64,000 nucleotides of DNA, from the NCBI RefSeq assembly GCF_004217615.1, contig NZ_SHLD01000001.1, positions 6,138,001 to 6,202,000 on the forward strand, given 5' to 3'. Positions within the stretch are counted from its first letter, which is position 1, and each line of letters opens with the position of its first letter. Positions 18,552-27,764 of the stretch are shown piece by piece. This stretch comes from Micromonospora kangleipakensis (GTDB lineage Bacteria > Actinomycetota > Actinomycetes > Mycobacteriales > Micromonosporaceae). Below the pieces are notes generated by a model. It had not been told where the DNA came from and ran no database searches. It saw only the letters and a program-made list of their open reading frames with translations. The translations under genes and the position numbers were made by a program.

Positions 18552-19244
18552 CTAGCTCAGGCTGAAAAAGCCGCCCTCAGCAATCTTGGCCTTGTCCTCC
18601 GCGGTGACCTGGACATTGGCCGGTGAGAGCAGGAACACCCGGTTGGTCACGCGCTCGATCGTACCGCGCAGTCCGAACGCCAACCCGGCGGCGAAGTCGA
18701 CCAGTCGGCGGGCGTCCGCCTCGTCCATCTCGGTGAGGTTGATGATCACGGGCACGCCGTCACGGAAGTGCTCGCCGATGGTCCGCGCCTCGCGGTAGGT
18801 GGTGGGGTGCAGCGTGGTGATCTGGTAGCGCTGCTCCTCCTCCGCCACCACGGCCCGCTCGCGGGGCTGGACCTGCGGCGCCAGGGCGAGGTTGTCCCGG
18901 GTGTGGTACGTCAGCGCGCCCGACGTCTCCCCGGCCCCCGACCGGGTGATCGACCGGACGCTCGACCGCTCGACCCGCTCCGGCCGCTCACCGTCGGCGC
19001 GGTCGGCCTCCGCCGCGCGTGCGGCGCGCTCGGTCAGCCGACTCCGGTCGCCGACCCGGGACCGCGTCGCCGGCGGCTCCTCGGACTCGTCGTCCTCCTC
19101 GTCGGCGAACTCCTCCGAGTAACGACTCGACCGGTAGCGCGAGTCACGGTAGCCACCCTTGTCGTAGCCACCGTCCTCGTAAGCCCGCTCGTCGTCCTCT
19201 TCGACCAGACCGAGCCAGACCCCCGCCTTGCGCAGTGCACCCAT
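18552..19244 (-). CDS. sepF: SepF, cell-division protein (FtsZ membrane anchor)
   Basis: 230 aa. An N-terminal amphipathic segment ([17 protein letters not shown]) for membrane binding, an acidic, Tyr/Arg-rich linker (~20-130) and the C-terminal SepF domain ([50 protein letters not shown]). SepF aligns FtsZ filaments at the membrane; actinobacteria lack FtsA. The ATG at 19244 is chosen over a longer frame because [12 protein letters not shown] is the conserved N-terminus. Confidence 0.95.
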   Translation of the reverse strand: MGALRKAGVWLGLVEEDDERAYEDGGYDKGGYRDSRYRSSRYSEEFADEEDDESEEPPATRSRVGDRSRLTERAARAAEADRADGERPERVERSSVRSITRSGAGETSGALTYHTRDNLALAPQVQPRERAVVAEEEQRYQITTLHPTTYREARTIGEHFRDGVPVIINLTEMDEADARRLVDFAAGLAFGLRGTIERVTNRVFLLSPANVQVTAEDKAKIAEGGFFSLS

Positions 19245-19436
19245 CCCGCGCCCTTCCGTCCGCCGTGCGGCACGCGCCCCCGTGCCGTGTCGCTTGATCA
19301 CTAGTGGACAACGATGCCCACCGGACCGGATCGGCAATCCCCTGGCGCGCGATTCGCGGTCCGCCCGCCATGGCCCCCGACAACGGGGATGCCGTTCCTA
19401 ACAACACTGATGTAATTTGCTTCTTTCGCGGTCAGG

Positions 19437-20189
19437 CTACCGCAGCGTGCGGCGCATTCCGAGCAACGCGCTGCCGACGCGGACATGTGTCGCGCCGTAT
19501 CCGATCGCGATTTCCAGATCCCCGCTCATTCCGGCCGACAGCATGGTCGCCGCCGGATGCCGCCGACGGAACCACTCCGCCACCTCGGCCAACCGGGCGA
19601 ACGCCCGCTCCGGCTCCCAGCCCAGCGGCGCCACCGCCATCAGGCCGCCCAGCCGCAGCGCCCCCGCGCCGGCCACCGCCTCCGCCACCGGGCCGAGGCC
19701 GCGGTCCGGGTCGGTCGAGTCCGGCAGCGCCCCGCCCCGGGCCGGGTCCCCGTCGATGCTGACCTGGACCAGCACGTCCAGCGGCCGGTCCCGGTCCGGG
19801 CTGGCCGCCGCCGCGGCGTCCAGCGCCCCGGCCAGCCGAACGCTGTCGACCGACTGCACGACGTCGGCGTACCGGACCACCGAGCGGCACTTGTTGCGCT
19901 GCAGCTGGCCGATGAAGTGCCAGCGCGGCGTCACCCCGGCCGCCGCCACCTCGGCGGCCTTGGCGGCCGCCTCCTGGTCGCGGTTCTCCCCCATGTCGGC
20001 GACGCCGAGCCCCGCCAGGGCCACCACGTCGCCGGCCGGGTAGGTCTTGGTCACCGCGATCATGGTGACCTCGGCGCGGTCCCGGCCGGCGGCGGCGCAG
20101 GCGTCGGCGATCCGGGCCCGCACCCGGGCGAGCCCGGCCGCGAGCTCGGCACGCCGGTCCGGTCGTACCGTGGCTGGTGTCTCCGTCAT
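19437..20189 (-). CDS. YggS/PLPBP-family PLP-binding protein
   Basis: 250 aa, single TIM-barrel-like PLP protein (YggS/ProSC/YlmE). Seen: IAVTKTYPAGDV with the PLP-binding Lys (~48), GENRDQEAAAKA, PRWHFIGQLQRNK, SAGMSGDLEIAI and ATHVRVGSALLG. Involved in vitamin B6 homeostasis. Its start lies 9 bp after the ftsZ stop. The usual pgeF/ylmD gene between ftsZ and yggS is not present here. Confidence 0.93.
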   Translation of the reverse strand: MTETPATVRPDRRAELAAGLARVRARIADACAAAGRDRAEVTMIAVTKTYPAGDVVALAGLGVADMGENRDQEAAAKAAEVAAAGVTPRWHFIGQLQRNKCRSVVRYADVVQSVDSVRLAGALDAAAAASPDRDRPLDVLVQVSIDGDPARGGALPDSTDPDRGLGPVAEAVAGAGALRLGGLMAVAPLGWEPERAFARLAEVAEWFRRRHPAATMLSAGMSGDLEIAIGYGATHVRVGSALLGMRRTLR

Positions 20190-20198
20190 CGGCGCGGC

Positions 20199-21314
20199 TC
20201 AGGAACCGTTCTTGAGGAAGTCCGGCACGTCCACGTCGTCGAAGAGCACCCGGCGCGGCGACTGCTGCGGCGCCGGCATGGTGGCCGGCGGCGCGACCGG
20301 CGTGCCGGGCTGCGCCGGCTGGTTCTGGTTCGGCTTGCGGGTCGGCTCGGCCGCCTTGTACGCGGGCGTGCCCCCGTCGAAGCCGGCCGCGATCACGGTG
20401 ACCCGGACCTCGTCGCCGAGCGCGTCGTCGATGACCGCGCCGAAGATGATGTTGGCTTCCGGGTGAGCCGCGTCGGTGACCAGCTGCGCGGCGTCGTTGA
20501 TCTCGAACAGGCCCAGGTCGGACCCGCCGGCGATGGAGAGCAGCACGCCGCGGGCGCCGTCCATGCTCTGCTCCAGCAGCGGGCTGGAGATGGCCGCCTC
20601 GGCCGCCTCGACCGCGCGGTTCTCGCCGCGGGCGCTGCCGATGCCCATCAGCGCGCTGCCGGCGCCGCTCATCACGCTCTTGACGTCGGCGAAGTCCAGG
20701 TTGATCAGACCCGGGGTGGTGATCAGGTCGGTGATGCCCTGGACACCGGAGAGGAGCACCTGGTCGGCGGTCCGGAAGGCATCCATCATGGAGATGTTAC
20801 GGTCGCCGAGCGCGAGCAGCCGGTCGTTCGGGATGACGATCAGCGTGTCGCACTGGTTGCGCAGCTCGTCGATGCCGGACTCGGCCTGCACCTGGCGGCG
20901 CTTGCCCTCGAACGAGAACGGCCGCGTCACCACGCCGATGGTCAGCGCGCCGAGCTTGCGGGCGATGTTCGCCACCACCGGCGCGCCGCCGGTGCCGGTG
21001 CCGCCGCCCTCGCCGCAGGTCACGAAGACCATGTCGGCGCCCTTGAGCACCTCCTCGATCTCGTCGCGGTGGTCCTCGGCGGCGTTCTTGCCGACGTCCG
21101 GGTTCGCCCCGGCGCCGAGCCCCCGGGTCAGCTCCCGGCCCACGTCGAGCTTGACGTCGGCGTCGCTCATCAGCAGCGCCTGCGCGTCGGTGTTGATCGC
21201 GATGAACTCGACGCCCTTGAGCCCAACCTCGATCATCCGGTTGACGGCGTTGACGCCGCCACCCCCGATGCCGACGACCTTGATGACCGCCAGGTAGTTG
21301 TGCGGAGGTGTCAT
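20199..21314 (-). CDS. ftsZ: FtsZ, tubulin-like division GTPase
   Basis: 371 aa. Seen: [17 protein letters not shown], the tubulin signature [15 protein letters not shown], the synergy-loop Asp in [13 protein letters not shown], and the C-terminal conserved peptide [13 protein letters not shown] that binds SepF and other partners. The ATG at 21314 ([15 protein letters not shown]) follows AAAGGACCGGAG and is preferred over an in-frame extension to 21356. It has a dedicated promoter at 21419-21447 and is separated from ftsQ by a hairpin. Confidence 0.98.
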   Translation of the reverse strand: MTPPHNYLAVIKVVGIGGGGVNAVNRMIEVGLKGVEFIAINTDAQALLMSDADVKLDVGRELTRGLGAGANPDVGKNAAEDHRDEIEEVLKGADMVFVTCGEGGGTGTGGAPVVANIARKLGALTIGVVTRPFSFEGKRRQVQAESGIDELRNQCDTLIVIPNDRLLALGDRNISMMDAFRTADQVLLSGVQGITDLITTPGLINLDFADVKSVMSGAGSALMGIGSARGENRAVEAAEAAISSPLLEQSMDGARGVLLSIAGGSDLGLFEINDAAQLVTDAAHPEANIIFGAVIDDALGDEVRVTVIAAGFDGGTPAYKAAEPTRKPNQNQPAQPGTPVAPPATMPAPQQSPRRVLFDDVDVPDFLKNGS

Positions 21315-21418
21315 CTCCGGTCCTTTCCCTTCGAGATTGGCATGGGCCGACCCCACACGGCTTGGCCAGACCAGCGGTCGACGCAGTTCCCAGCGAGGGC
21401 GCGGGTCGAAACCCTCAC

Positions 21419-21447
21419 CCTGTACTAGAGGCTTACAGTTATGTCAA
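21419..21447 (-). promoter_or_regulatory. ftsZ promoter (TTGACA-17-TACAGG)
   Basis: On the minus strand a perfect -35 TTGACA (21442-21447), 17-bp spacer and TACAGG (21419-21424). Transcription would start near 21412, giving a ~98-nt leader before the ftsZ ATG. It is the best consensus promoter in the window, so ftsZ level need not depend on the upstream mur/fts operon. Confidence 0.75.
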
Positions 21448-21524
21448 CCACTGATCCTCTTCGGGGCAACGTAAGCGCCTCCACGCCGAGAGCCAAGGAC
21501 CCGCCCGGCGTGTCGCCGCCCATA

Positions 21525-21545
21525 GCGGGACGAGTCACGTCCCGC
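21525..21545 (-). terminator. Hairpin after ftsQ
   Basis: Perfect 8-bp stem GCGGGACG/CGTCCCGC with a 5-nt loop, 32 bp past the ftsQ stop and upstream of the ftsZ promoter. No U tract, so it may be a weak terminator or a processing or stability hairpin. Confidence 0.45.
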
Positions 21546-21576
21546 CCGCCACCGGACACCCCCGCTGACCGGCGGA

Positions 21577-22395
21577 TCACTGGAAGGTGACCACGTCCGG
21601 CGCGCTCACGTCGATGGTGTCGGCCTGCCGACCGAGCAGCGCGGTCGCCACCCGCGACTTGTCCGCCCCCCGGGTGGCGTCCCCCCAGACCACCGCCCGG
21701 TCGTGCCGCAGCCGCAGCGTGATCCGGGCCAGCCCGGCCACGTCCACCGAGACCAGCTCGGCGCGGAGCTGCGGGCTGAGCACGGCGAGCACCGCCAGCC
21801 CCGCCCGGGTGCCCGGGTCGTCCGGCCCCGGCCTGCCGACCTGGACCAGCGGCAGCGCGTCCGGGGCCCGGGGCACGGTCCGGAAGACCACGCCGGCGCG
21901 GTCGATCAGGGCGAACTGCTCCCCCTGCGGCACCGCCGCCACGGCCGTCCGCTCCACCACCCGGATCACCAGCGTGCCAGGCCAGTCCCGGGACACCGAC
22001 GCGCGCTCCACCGGCGCCAGCGCGCCGACCCGCCGGGCGGTCGCCGTCAGGTCCACCCGGGCGAGGGGCTGGTTGTCCGGGACCGCCGCCGCGTCCCGCA
22101 CCTCGACGGGGGTGACCAGCTTCGCGCCGACCACCCGGACCTCGCGGACGCCGAACAGGCCGGTGCCCAGCACGGTCCAGGCGACCAGCCCGGCCAGCGC
22201 GAGCACCCCGACCGCGACCGCCCAGGGCAGGGCGGCCCGCATCCGGCGCTGCCGCGCCCGGGCCATGAACCGGCGGGTGGACGGCGGGACCGCGTCGGTG
22301 CCGGCCCGGACCAGCTGCCAGCGCCGCACCGGTCCGCGCCGGCCGGCGCCGCCGTCCGGGCCGGGTGTCCGGCCCCGGGCCGGGCCGGGACTCAT
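21577..22395 (-). CDS. ftsQ: FtsQ, divisome protein with POTRA domain
   Basis: 272 aa. A basic Pro/Gly-rich cytoplasmic N-terminus (~1-55), one transmembrane helix (LPWAVAVGVLALAGLVAWTV), the POTRA domain (VREVRVVGAKLVTPVEVRDA, ~80-150) and the extracellular beta domain (DWPGTLVIRVVERTAVA, FALIDRAGVVFR). Bridges early and late divisome with FtsB/FtsL. Overlaps the murC stop region (ATGA). Confidence 0.93.
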   Translation of the reverse strand: MSPGPARGRTPGPDGGAGRRGPVRRWQLVRAGTDAVPPSTRRFMARARQRRMRAALPWAVAVGVLALAGLVAWTVLGTGLFGVREVRVVGAKLVTPVEVRDAAAVPDNQPLARVDLTATARRVGALAPVERASVSRDWPGTLVIRVVERTAVAAVPQGEQFALIDRAGVVFRTVPRAPDALPLVQVGRPGPDDPGTRAGLAVLAVLSPQLRAELVSVDVAGLARITLRLRHDRAVVWGDATRGADKSRVATALLGRQADTIDVSAPDVVTFQ

Positions 22396-23873
22396 CCGGC
22401 CGTGGCGGCCGCGCCGTCCGTGTCGACGGCGGCGCCCACGGCCGTCGGGCCGCCGGTACGGGCCAGCAGCGCGTCGACCAGCTGGTCGCCCATCAACGAG
22501 ATGGGCGGCGCGCCCATGGTCACCACGACGTCGCCCGGTCGGGCCCTACGGGCCACCTCGGCCGGCACCTCGTCCCACGAGTCGACGAAGACCTTGCGGT
22601 CGGCCGGCAGCGGCACGGCCTCGATCAGCGCGGCCGAGCCCTCGCCGGGCTGCCGCAGCTCACCGGGGCCGAAGACCTCCAGCAGCACCAGCTCGTCGGC
22701 GATGCCGAGCGCCGCGGCGATCTCGGCCTGCAGGTCCCGGGTGCGGTACAGCCGGTACGGCTGGAAGACCACGATCAACCGGCCCTCGCCCGCCACCTCG
22801 CGCAGCGTCTGCAGGGCCAGCGTCATCGAGGTCGGGTGGTACGCGTACTCGTCGTAGACCAGCACGCCGTCCGCGACGCCCTTGCGCTCGAAGCGCCGCC
22901 GGACGCCGGGGAACGCGCCCAGCGCGGCCTCCGCCGCCTCGACCGGCAGCCCCAGCAGGTACGCGGCGAGCACCGCGGAGGCGCTGTTGAGCCCCATGTG
23001 CCGGCCCGGGATCGGCAGCCGGATCTCGCCCAGCGAGCGGCCGTCGATCTCGGCCAGGTAGCGCACCCCCTGCGCGGAGGAGATCATCTCGCTCAGCCGC
23101 AGGTCGGCGTCGGGCGACTCGCCATACGTCCACACCCGGCGGCCGTCGGCGCGCAGCGTCTCGGCCAGCCGCCGGCCGCCCGCGTCGTCGGCGCAGGTGA
23201 TGATGAACCCGTCCGGGTCGGTGAGCCGGGCGAACTCGGCGAACGTCGCCTCCAGGTTCGCCAGGTCGCCGTACGTGTTGAGGTGGTCCGCCTCGATGTT
23301 GGTGATGATCGAGACGTACGGCCGGTAGATCAGGAAGGAGCGGTCGCTCTCGTCCGCCTCGACCACGAAGTACTCGCCGGTGCCGTGGTGCGCGCCGGAG
23401 CCCACCTCGGAGATCTCCCCGCCGATCACGAAGGACGGGTCGGCGCCGGCCTGCTGGAGCACCATGGTCACCATCGAGGTGGTGGTGGTCTTGCCGTGGG
23501 TGCCGGCGACCGCCACCGTCCGGCGGCCGGTCATCGCCGCGGCCAGGGCCTCGGAGCGGTGCAGCACCCGCAGCCCGCGTCGGCGCGCCTCGACCATCTC
23601 CAGGTGGTCCTGGGGGATGGCGGAGGAGTAGACCACGGTGTCCACGCCGTCGAGGTTGGACACCTCGTGGCTCATGTGGATCGTGCCGCCGAGCGCCCGC
23701 AGGCCGGCCAGGGACGGCCACTCCCGCAGCTCGCTGCCGGAGACCGGCAGCCCCCGGGTGAGGAAGAGCCGGGCCAGGCCGCTCATGCCGACCCCGCCGA
23801 CCCCGATCAGGTGGATCCGGCCCAGGTCCTCCGCGGTCAGCGTGCCGGCGGGGGTGAACTGCGCGGTGTTCAT
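22392..23873 (-). CDS. murC: MurC, UDP-N-acetylmuramate--amino acid ligase
   Basis: 493-aa Mur ligase adding the first stem-peptide residue (L-Ala, or Gly in many Micromonosporaceae) to UDP-MurNAc. Seen: HLIGVGGVGMSGLARLFL at the N-terminus, the P-loop VAGTHGKTTTTSMV (~118), VEADESDRSFL, NIEADHLNTYGD and YDEYAYHPTSM. Cytoplasmic. Lies between murG and ftsQ. Confidence 0.97.
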   Translation of the reverse strand: MNTAQFTPAGTLTAEDLGRIHLIGVGGVGMSGLARLFLTRGLPVSGSELREWPSLAGLRALGGTIHMSHEVSNLDGVDTVVYSSAIPQDHLEMVEARRRGLRVLHRSEALAAAMTGRRTVAVAGTHGKTTTTSMVTMVLQQAGADPSFVIGGEISEVGSGAHHGTGEYFVVEADESDRSFLIYRPYVSIITNIEADHLNTYGDLANLEATFAEFARLTDPDGFIITCADDAGGRRLAETLRADGRRVWTYGESPDADLRLSEMISSAQGVRYLAEIDGRSLGEIRLPIPGRHMGLNSASAVLAAYLLGLPVEAAEAALGAFPGVRRRFERKGVADGVLVYDEYAYHPTSMTLALQTLREVAGEGRLIVVFQPYRLYRTRDLQAEIAAALGIADELVLLEVFGPGELRQPGEGSAALIEAVPLPADRKVFVDSWDEVPAEVARRARPGDVVVTMGAPPISLMGDQLVDALLARTGGPTAVGAAVDTDGAAATAG

Positions 23874-23904
23874 GAGAAGTACCTTCCCGTCGCGACGGTC
23901 CGCA

Positions 23905-25011
23905 TCAGCGGGCCACCGCCTCGTAGACGAAGTTCAGCAGCGCGACGTCGCCGTCCCGTCGGCCGTACGCGGCCGCGGCGGCGCCCATCGCGGCGAGCCG
24001 CTGCGGGTCCCGGATGAGCGGGATGACCGTCCGCTCCAGCCAGTCCGGGGTCAGCTCGGCGTCGTCGACGAGCAGCCCGCCCCCGGCCTCCACCACGGGC
24101 AGCGCGTTGCGCTTCTGCTCCTGGTTGCTGTGCGGGTACGGCACGTAGATGGCGGGCAGCCCGATCGCGGCCACCTCGGCGCAGGTCATCGCCCCGCCCC
24201 GGGCCAGCATCAGGTCGGCGGCGGCGTAGCCCAGCTCCATCTCGGACAGGTAGGGCAGCGTCACGTACGGCACCGGCAGGTCGGTGGGGACCGAGACGGG
24301 CTCGTTGCGGGCGCCGATGACGTGCAGCACCTGCACGCCGTGGCGGGCCAGCTCCTTGGCCGCCCCGGAGACCGCCAGGTTGATCGAGCGGGCGCCCTGC
24401 GAGCCGCCGGCGACGAAGAGCACCGGCAGGTCCGGGCGGAGCCCGAAGTGGGCCCGCGCGGCGTTCCGCATGGCCGCCCGGTCCAGCCCGGCGATCCCCG
24501 GACGCAGGGGCACGCCGACCACCCGGGCGTCGCGCAGCGACTCGGCCTGCGCCGGCTGGTGCGGGAAGCCCACGGCGACGTTCTTGGTGAACTTCATCCC
24601 GAGCCGGTTGGCCACGCCCGGCGGCACGTTCACCTCGTGGATGACGATCGGCAGCTCGCGCCGCCAGGCGGCGAGGTAGCCGGGGACGGAGACGTACCCG
24701 CCAAAACCGACCACGGCGTCGGCCTGCACCTCGTCGATCACCTTGCCCGCCGCGCGGGCCGCCTTCCACATCCGGTCGGGGGTGCGGACCAGGCTCATGT
24801 TCACCGAGCGGGGCAGCTGGTAGGCCGGGATCTGCCGCAGGTCGTAGCCGGCCGGCGGGATCAGCTCGTTCTCCAGTCCCTTCGGGGTGCCGAGGCAGGT
24901 GATCCGGACGCCCGGGTCGTGTCGGCGCAGGCAGTCGGCGAAGGCGAGCAACGGGTAGATGTGCCCACCCGTGCCTCCTCCGCAGAGCACCACCGAACGC
25001 AGCGGACCCAT
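23905..25011 (-). CDS. murG: MurG, lipid II-forming GlcNAc transferase
   Basis: 368-aa GT28 transferase that adds GlcNAc to lipid I at the inner membrane face. Seen: VVLCGGGTGGHIYPLLA at the N-terminus, GFGGYVSVPG, IHEVNVPPGVANR, FVAGGSQGARSINLAV and LMLARGGAMTCAEVAAIG. The ATG at 25011 overlaps the ftsW stop (TGATG). The longer frame reaching 25992 runs antisense-like through ftsW and is rejected. Confidence 0.97.
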   Translation of the reverse strand: MGPLRSVVLCGGGTGGHIYPLLAFADCLRRHDPGVRITCLGTPKGLENELIPPAGYDLRQIPAYQLPRSVNMSLVRTPDRMWKAARAAGKVIDEVQADAVVGFGGYVSVPGYLAAWRRELPIVIHEVNVPPGVANRLGMKFTKNVAVGFPHQPAQAESLRDARVVGVPLRPGIAGLDRAAMRNAARAHFGLRPDLPVLFVAGGSQGARSINLAVSGAAKELARHGVQVLHVIGARNEPVSVPTDLPVPYVTLPYLSEMELGYAAADLMLARGGAMTCAEVAAIGLPAIYVPYPHSNQEQKRNALPVVEAGGGLLVDDAELTPDWLERTVIPLIRDPQRLAAMGAAAAAYGRRDGDVALLNFVYEAVAR

Positions 25012-26525
25012 CAGCGCCTCCTCTCGCTCGCCGTGCCGGCGCGCGTCCGGCTCGGCCGGGCGCCGCGGGTCGCGGCCTGGTCGTCCTCCCGCCGCGCCCG
25101 GGACCGGGGTACGGACCCACGGTCGCCCGGTGGCGACGCCGGGCGGCGTCGCCGGCCGGGAAGCGGCGGCAACGGGGCCCAGACTAGTCGGACCCACCGG
25201 GCCGGCGGACGGGCATGCAGGGCTCGGGCCGCGTCGGGCTCCGCGCGGGCGAACGAGGCGAGCATCCCGATCGCCGCCAGGGTGACCACCAGGGCGCTGC
25301 CGCCGTCGGAGATGAACGGCAGCGGCACGCCGGTCAGCGGCAGCAGGCCGGTGACCCCACCGATGTTGATCACCGCCTGGCCGACCAGCCAGGCGGTGAC
25401 GCCGGCGGCGGCGAGCCGGCGGAACGGGTCCTCCACCCGCCGGGCGATCCGCAGCCCGGTGTACGCCAGCACGGCGAAGAGCACCAGCACCACGGTGCAG
25501 CCGACCACGCCCAGCTCCTCCGCGATGATCGCGAAGATGAAGTCGTTGTGCGCCTCGGGCAGCCAGTCCCACTTGAAGCTGCTCTTGCCGAGCCCGACCC
25601 CGAACCAGCCGCCGTGCTCGATCGCGTTGCGCGCCTGCATGATCTGGTAGCAGTCGTCCCGGGAGCAGTTGGCCGGGTCGAGGAACGAGGTGAGCCGGGC
25701 CAGCCGGTAGTTGTCGGCGTCCCGGGAGCCGGAGCCGGCGCCCAGGGACGCGGCGGCGACCAGCAGGCCGACGCCGGCCAGGCCGACCGCGGAGAGCGCA
25801 GCGAAGACCTGCAGCCGAACGCCGGCCGCCCAGAGCAGCCCGACGACCAGGGCCAGCAGGCAGAGCATGCTGCCGAGGTCGTTGTAGCCGACCAGCACGA
25901 AGAGCAGGCCGACCACCGGGAAGAGCGGGGCGGCCAGCTCCTTCCACCAGCCCAGCACGGCCCCCTTGCGGACCAGCACGTGCGCGCCCCACAGCGCCAG
26001 CGCGAACTTGGCCAGCTCGGCGGGCTGGACCTGGATCGGCCCGAGGTAGAGCCAGAGCAGCTCGGCGTGCAGCGGGCCGACCGATTTGACCCGGAACAGC
26101 GACTCCAGCGCGACCAGCACATTGAGGATGAGCAGCAACGCCACGGCCACGCCGAGCGCGGGCCGGCCCAGCGCCCGGAAGGTGCGGGCGGGCAGCCGCT
26201 GGCAGGCCCAGAACGCCACGATGCCGATCACCGCGAAGATCGTCTGCTTGACCAGGGAGGCCGTGGCGTCGCCGTCCTCGGCGTAGTCCTTCACGCTGGT
26301 CGCCGAGAAGACCATGGTCAGGCCGATCAGCAGCAGCAGCCCGGCGCTGGAGAGCAGCAGGTAGTAGGAGGCCAACGGGCGGGCCAGCAGGCCGCGCAGC
26401 GCGGCCAGCCCACCGGCCGCGTCCAGCCCGAACAGCGCGCCCGGCGGCTCCGCCGGCCGCGCCGCCGCGGGCGGTCGGCGGGTCTGCGTCTCGGTCGTGC
26501 CCTCGGTGTCTCGTTCCTCCCCCAC
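25011..26525 (-). CDS. ftsW: FtsW, SEDS-family peptidoglycan polymerase
   Basis: 504 aa, ~10 hydrophobic helices. Seen: GLTMVFSATSVKDYAEDG, PAELAKFALALWGAHVL, VGYNDLGSMLCLLAL with the catalytic-region acidic residue, GWFGVGLGKSSFKWDWLPEA, and GLLPLTGVPLPFISDGGSA, all SEDS hallmarks. The ~70-residue C-terminal tail is Arg/Pro-rich. The start is uncertain: GTG at 26525 is chosen because GATGAT stands 6 nt before it and no Shine-Dalgarno is seen; the open frame extends to 26624, across the terminator hairpin, which argues against the longer form. Confidence 0.92.
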   Translation of the reverse strand: MGEERDTEGTTETQTRRPPAAARPAEPPGALFGLDAAGGLAALRGLLARPLASYYLLLSSAGLLLLIGLTMVFSATSVKDYAEDGDATASLVKQTIFAVIGIVAFWACQRLPARTFRALGRPALGVAVALLLILNVLVALESLFRVKSVGPLHAELLWLYLGPIQVQPAELAKFALALWGAHVLVRKGAVLGWWKELAAPLFPVVGLLFVLVGYNDLGSMLCLLALVVGLLWAAGVRLQVFAALSAVGLAGVGLLVAAASLGAGSGSRDADNYRLARLTSFLDPANCSRDDCYQIMQARNAIEHGGWFGVGLGKSSFKWDWLPEAHNDFIFAIIAEELGVVGCTVVLVLFAVLAYTGLRIARRVEDPFRRLAAAGVTAWLVGQAVINIGGVTGLLPLTGVPLPFISDGGSALVVTLAAIGMLASFARAEPDAARALHARPPARWVRLVWAPLPPLPGRRRRPASPPGDRGSVPRSRARREDDQAATRGARPSRTRAGTASERRR

Positions 26526-26589
26526 CCGCCCATCATCGCGGCTGCGCCGGCCCGCTCGTGGCCCAACCGGCCGGTCGGCGTGTCGAAAC

Positions 26590-26622
26590 GCGAAGGAGGG
26601 GCCACCAGGGCCCCTCCTTCGC
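26590..26622 (-). terminator. Perfect 14-bp terminator hairpin between mraY and ftsW
   Basis: GCGAAGGAGGGGCC, 5-nt loop, GGCCCCTCCTTCGC: a perfect stem 18 bp after the mraY stop. It is one of the strongest hairpins in the window and lies exactly where murD would stand in other actinobacterial dcw clusters, dividing the cluster into mraZ-to-mraY and ftsW-to-ftsQ transcription units. Confidence 0.75.
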
Positions 26623-26639
26623 ACCGTCGGTGTGCCGGC

Positions 26640-27764
26640 TCAGGTGACCGCGGCGAGGAACTCGCTGTAGAACAGGCCCAGCGCGATGGCCACGCCGATC
26701 CCGGCGATGATCCAGAACCGGACCACGATGTTGACCTCGCTCCAGCCGGCGAGCTCGAAGTGGTGCTGCAACGGCGACATCCGGAACACCCGCTTGCCGG
26801 TGGTCCGGAAGGAGATGATCTGGATCACCACGGACATCGTGATGATCACGAAGAGCCCGCCGATGATCGGCAGCAGCAGGATGGTCCGGGTGGACATCGC
26901 CATGCCGGCGATCAGGCCACCCAGGCCGAGCGCCCCGGTGTCGCCCATGAAGATCCGGGCCGGCGAGGTGTTCCACCACAGGAAGCCGACACAGGCACCG
27001 GCCGCCGCCCCGGCGATCAGCGCGATCTCCAGCGGGTCCCGGACCGTGTAGCAGTACGCCTCGGTGTAGTTCGGGTCCGCGCACCAGTGCCGGTACTGCC
27101 AGAAGGCGATCAGCGCGTACGCGGCGAGCACCATCACCGAGGCGCCGGTGGCCAGGCCGTCCAGGCCGTCGGTGAGGTTGACGCCGTTGGTCGCCGCCAT
27201 CACCACCAGGATGATCACGATGATCGAGGCGACCTTGCCGATCTCCAGCGCCGGGATGTCCCGGATGAAGCTGAGCGTGGTGCTGCCGACCGTCTCGGCG
27301 TTCGTCCGGGTGCCGGTGGCGTCGTACATCCTGCTCGGGAAGTAGAGCGCCACGACGCCGAAGATCGCCCCGACCAGGATCTGGCCGGCCAGCTTGCCGC
27401 GCTTGTTCAGGCCGCCGCTGTGCCGCTTGCGGACCTTCAGGAAGTCGTCGATGAAGCCGACCGCGCCGGAGAAGACCATCAGGCCGAGCAGGACCAGCGC
27501 GGTCATGGTCGGCTCCACCTGGGCGATCTGCGCGTCCGGCAGGGTGGTCAGCGCGAGATGACCGGCGACGTACGCGATCACCGTGGCCAGGATGAAGACC
27601 ACGCCGCCCATCGTCGGCGTGCCCTTCTTGCCCTGGTGCATGGCCGGGCCCTCGGCCCGGATCGGCTGGCCGGCCTTCAGCCGGGTGAACACCTTGATCG
27701 CGATCGGGGTGCAGAGCAGCGAGATCAGGAAGGCGACCCCGATGGCGACGATGACCGCCCTCAT
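26640..27764 (-). CDS. mraY: MraY, phospho-MurNAc-pentapeptide translocase
   Basis: 374-aa polytopic membrane enzyme making lipid I from UDP-MurNAc-pentapeptide and undecaprenyl phosphate. Seen: [36 protein letters not shown] (catalytic Asp-rich loop), [24 protein letters not shown] and [17 protein letters not shown]. The start overlaps the murF stop (ATGA). A terminator follows directly. Confidence 0.97.
   Translation of the reverse strand: MRAVIVAIGVAFLISLLCTPIAIKVFTRLKAGQPIRAEGPAMHQGKKGTPTMGGVVFILATVIAYVAGHLALTTLPDAQIAQVEPTMTALVLLGLMVFSGAVGFIDDFLKVRKRHSGGLNKRGKLAGQILVGAIFGVVALYFPSRMYDATGTRTNAETVGSTTLSFIRDIPALEIGKVASIIVIILVVMAATNGVNLTDGLDGLATGASVMVLAAYALIAFWQYRHWCADPNYTEAYCYTVRDPLEIALIAGAAAGACVGFLWWNTSPARIFMGDTGALGLGGLIAGMAMSTRTILLLPIIGGLFVIITMSVVIQIISFRTTGKRVFRMSPLQHHFELAGWSEVNIVVRFWIIAGIGVAIALGLFYSEFLAAVT

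Noticed and set aside
25012..25992. N-terminal extension of murG
   Set aside because: It runs through ftsW in another frame with no similarity; MGPLRSVVLCGGGTGG at 25011 is the family start.
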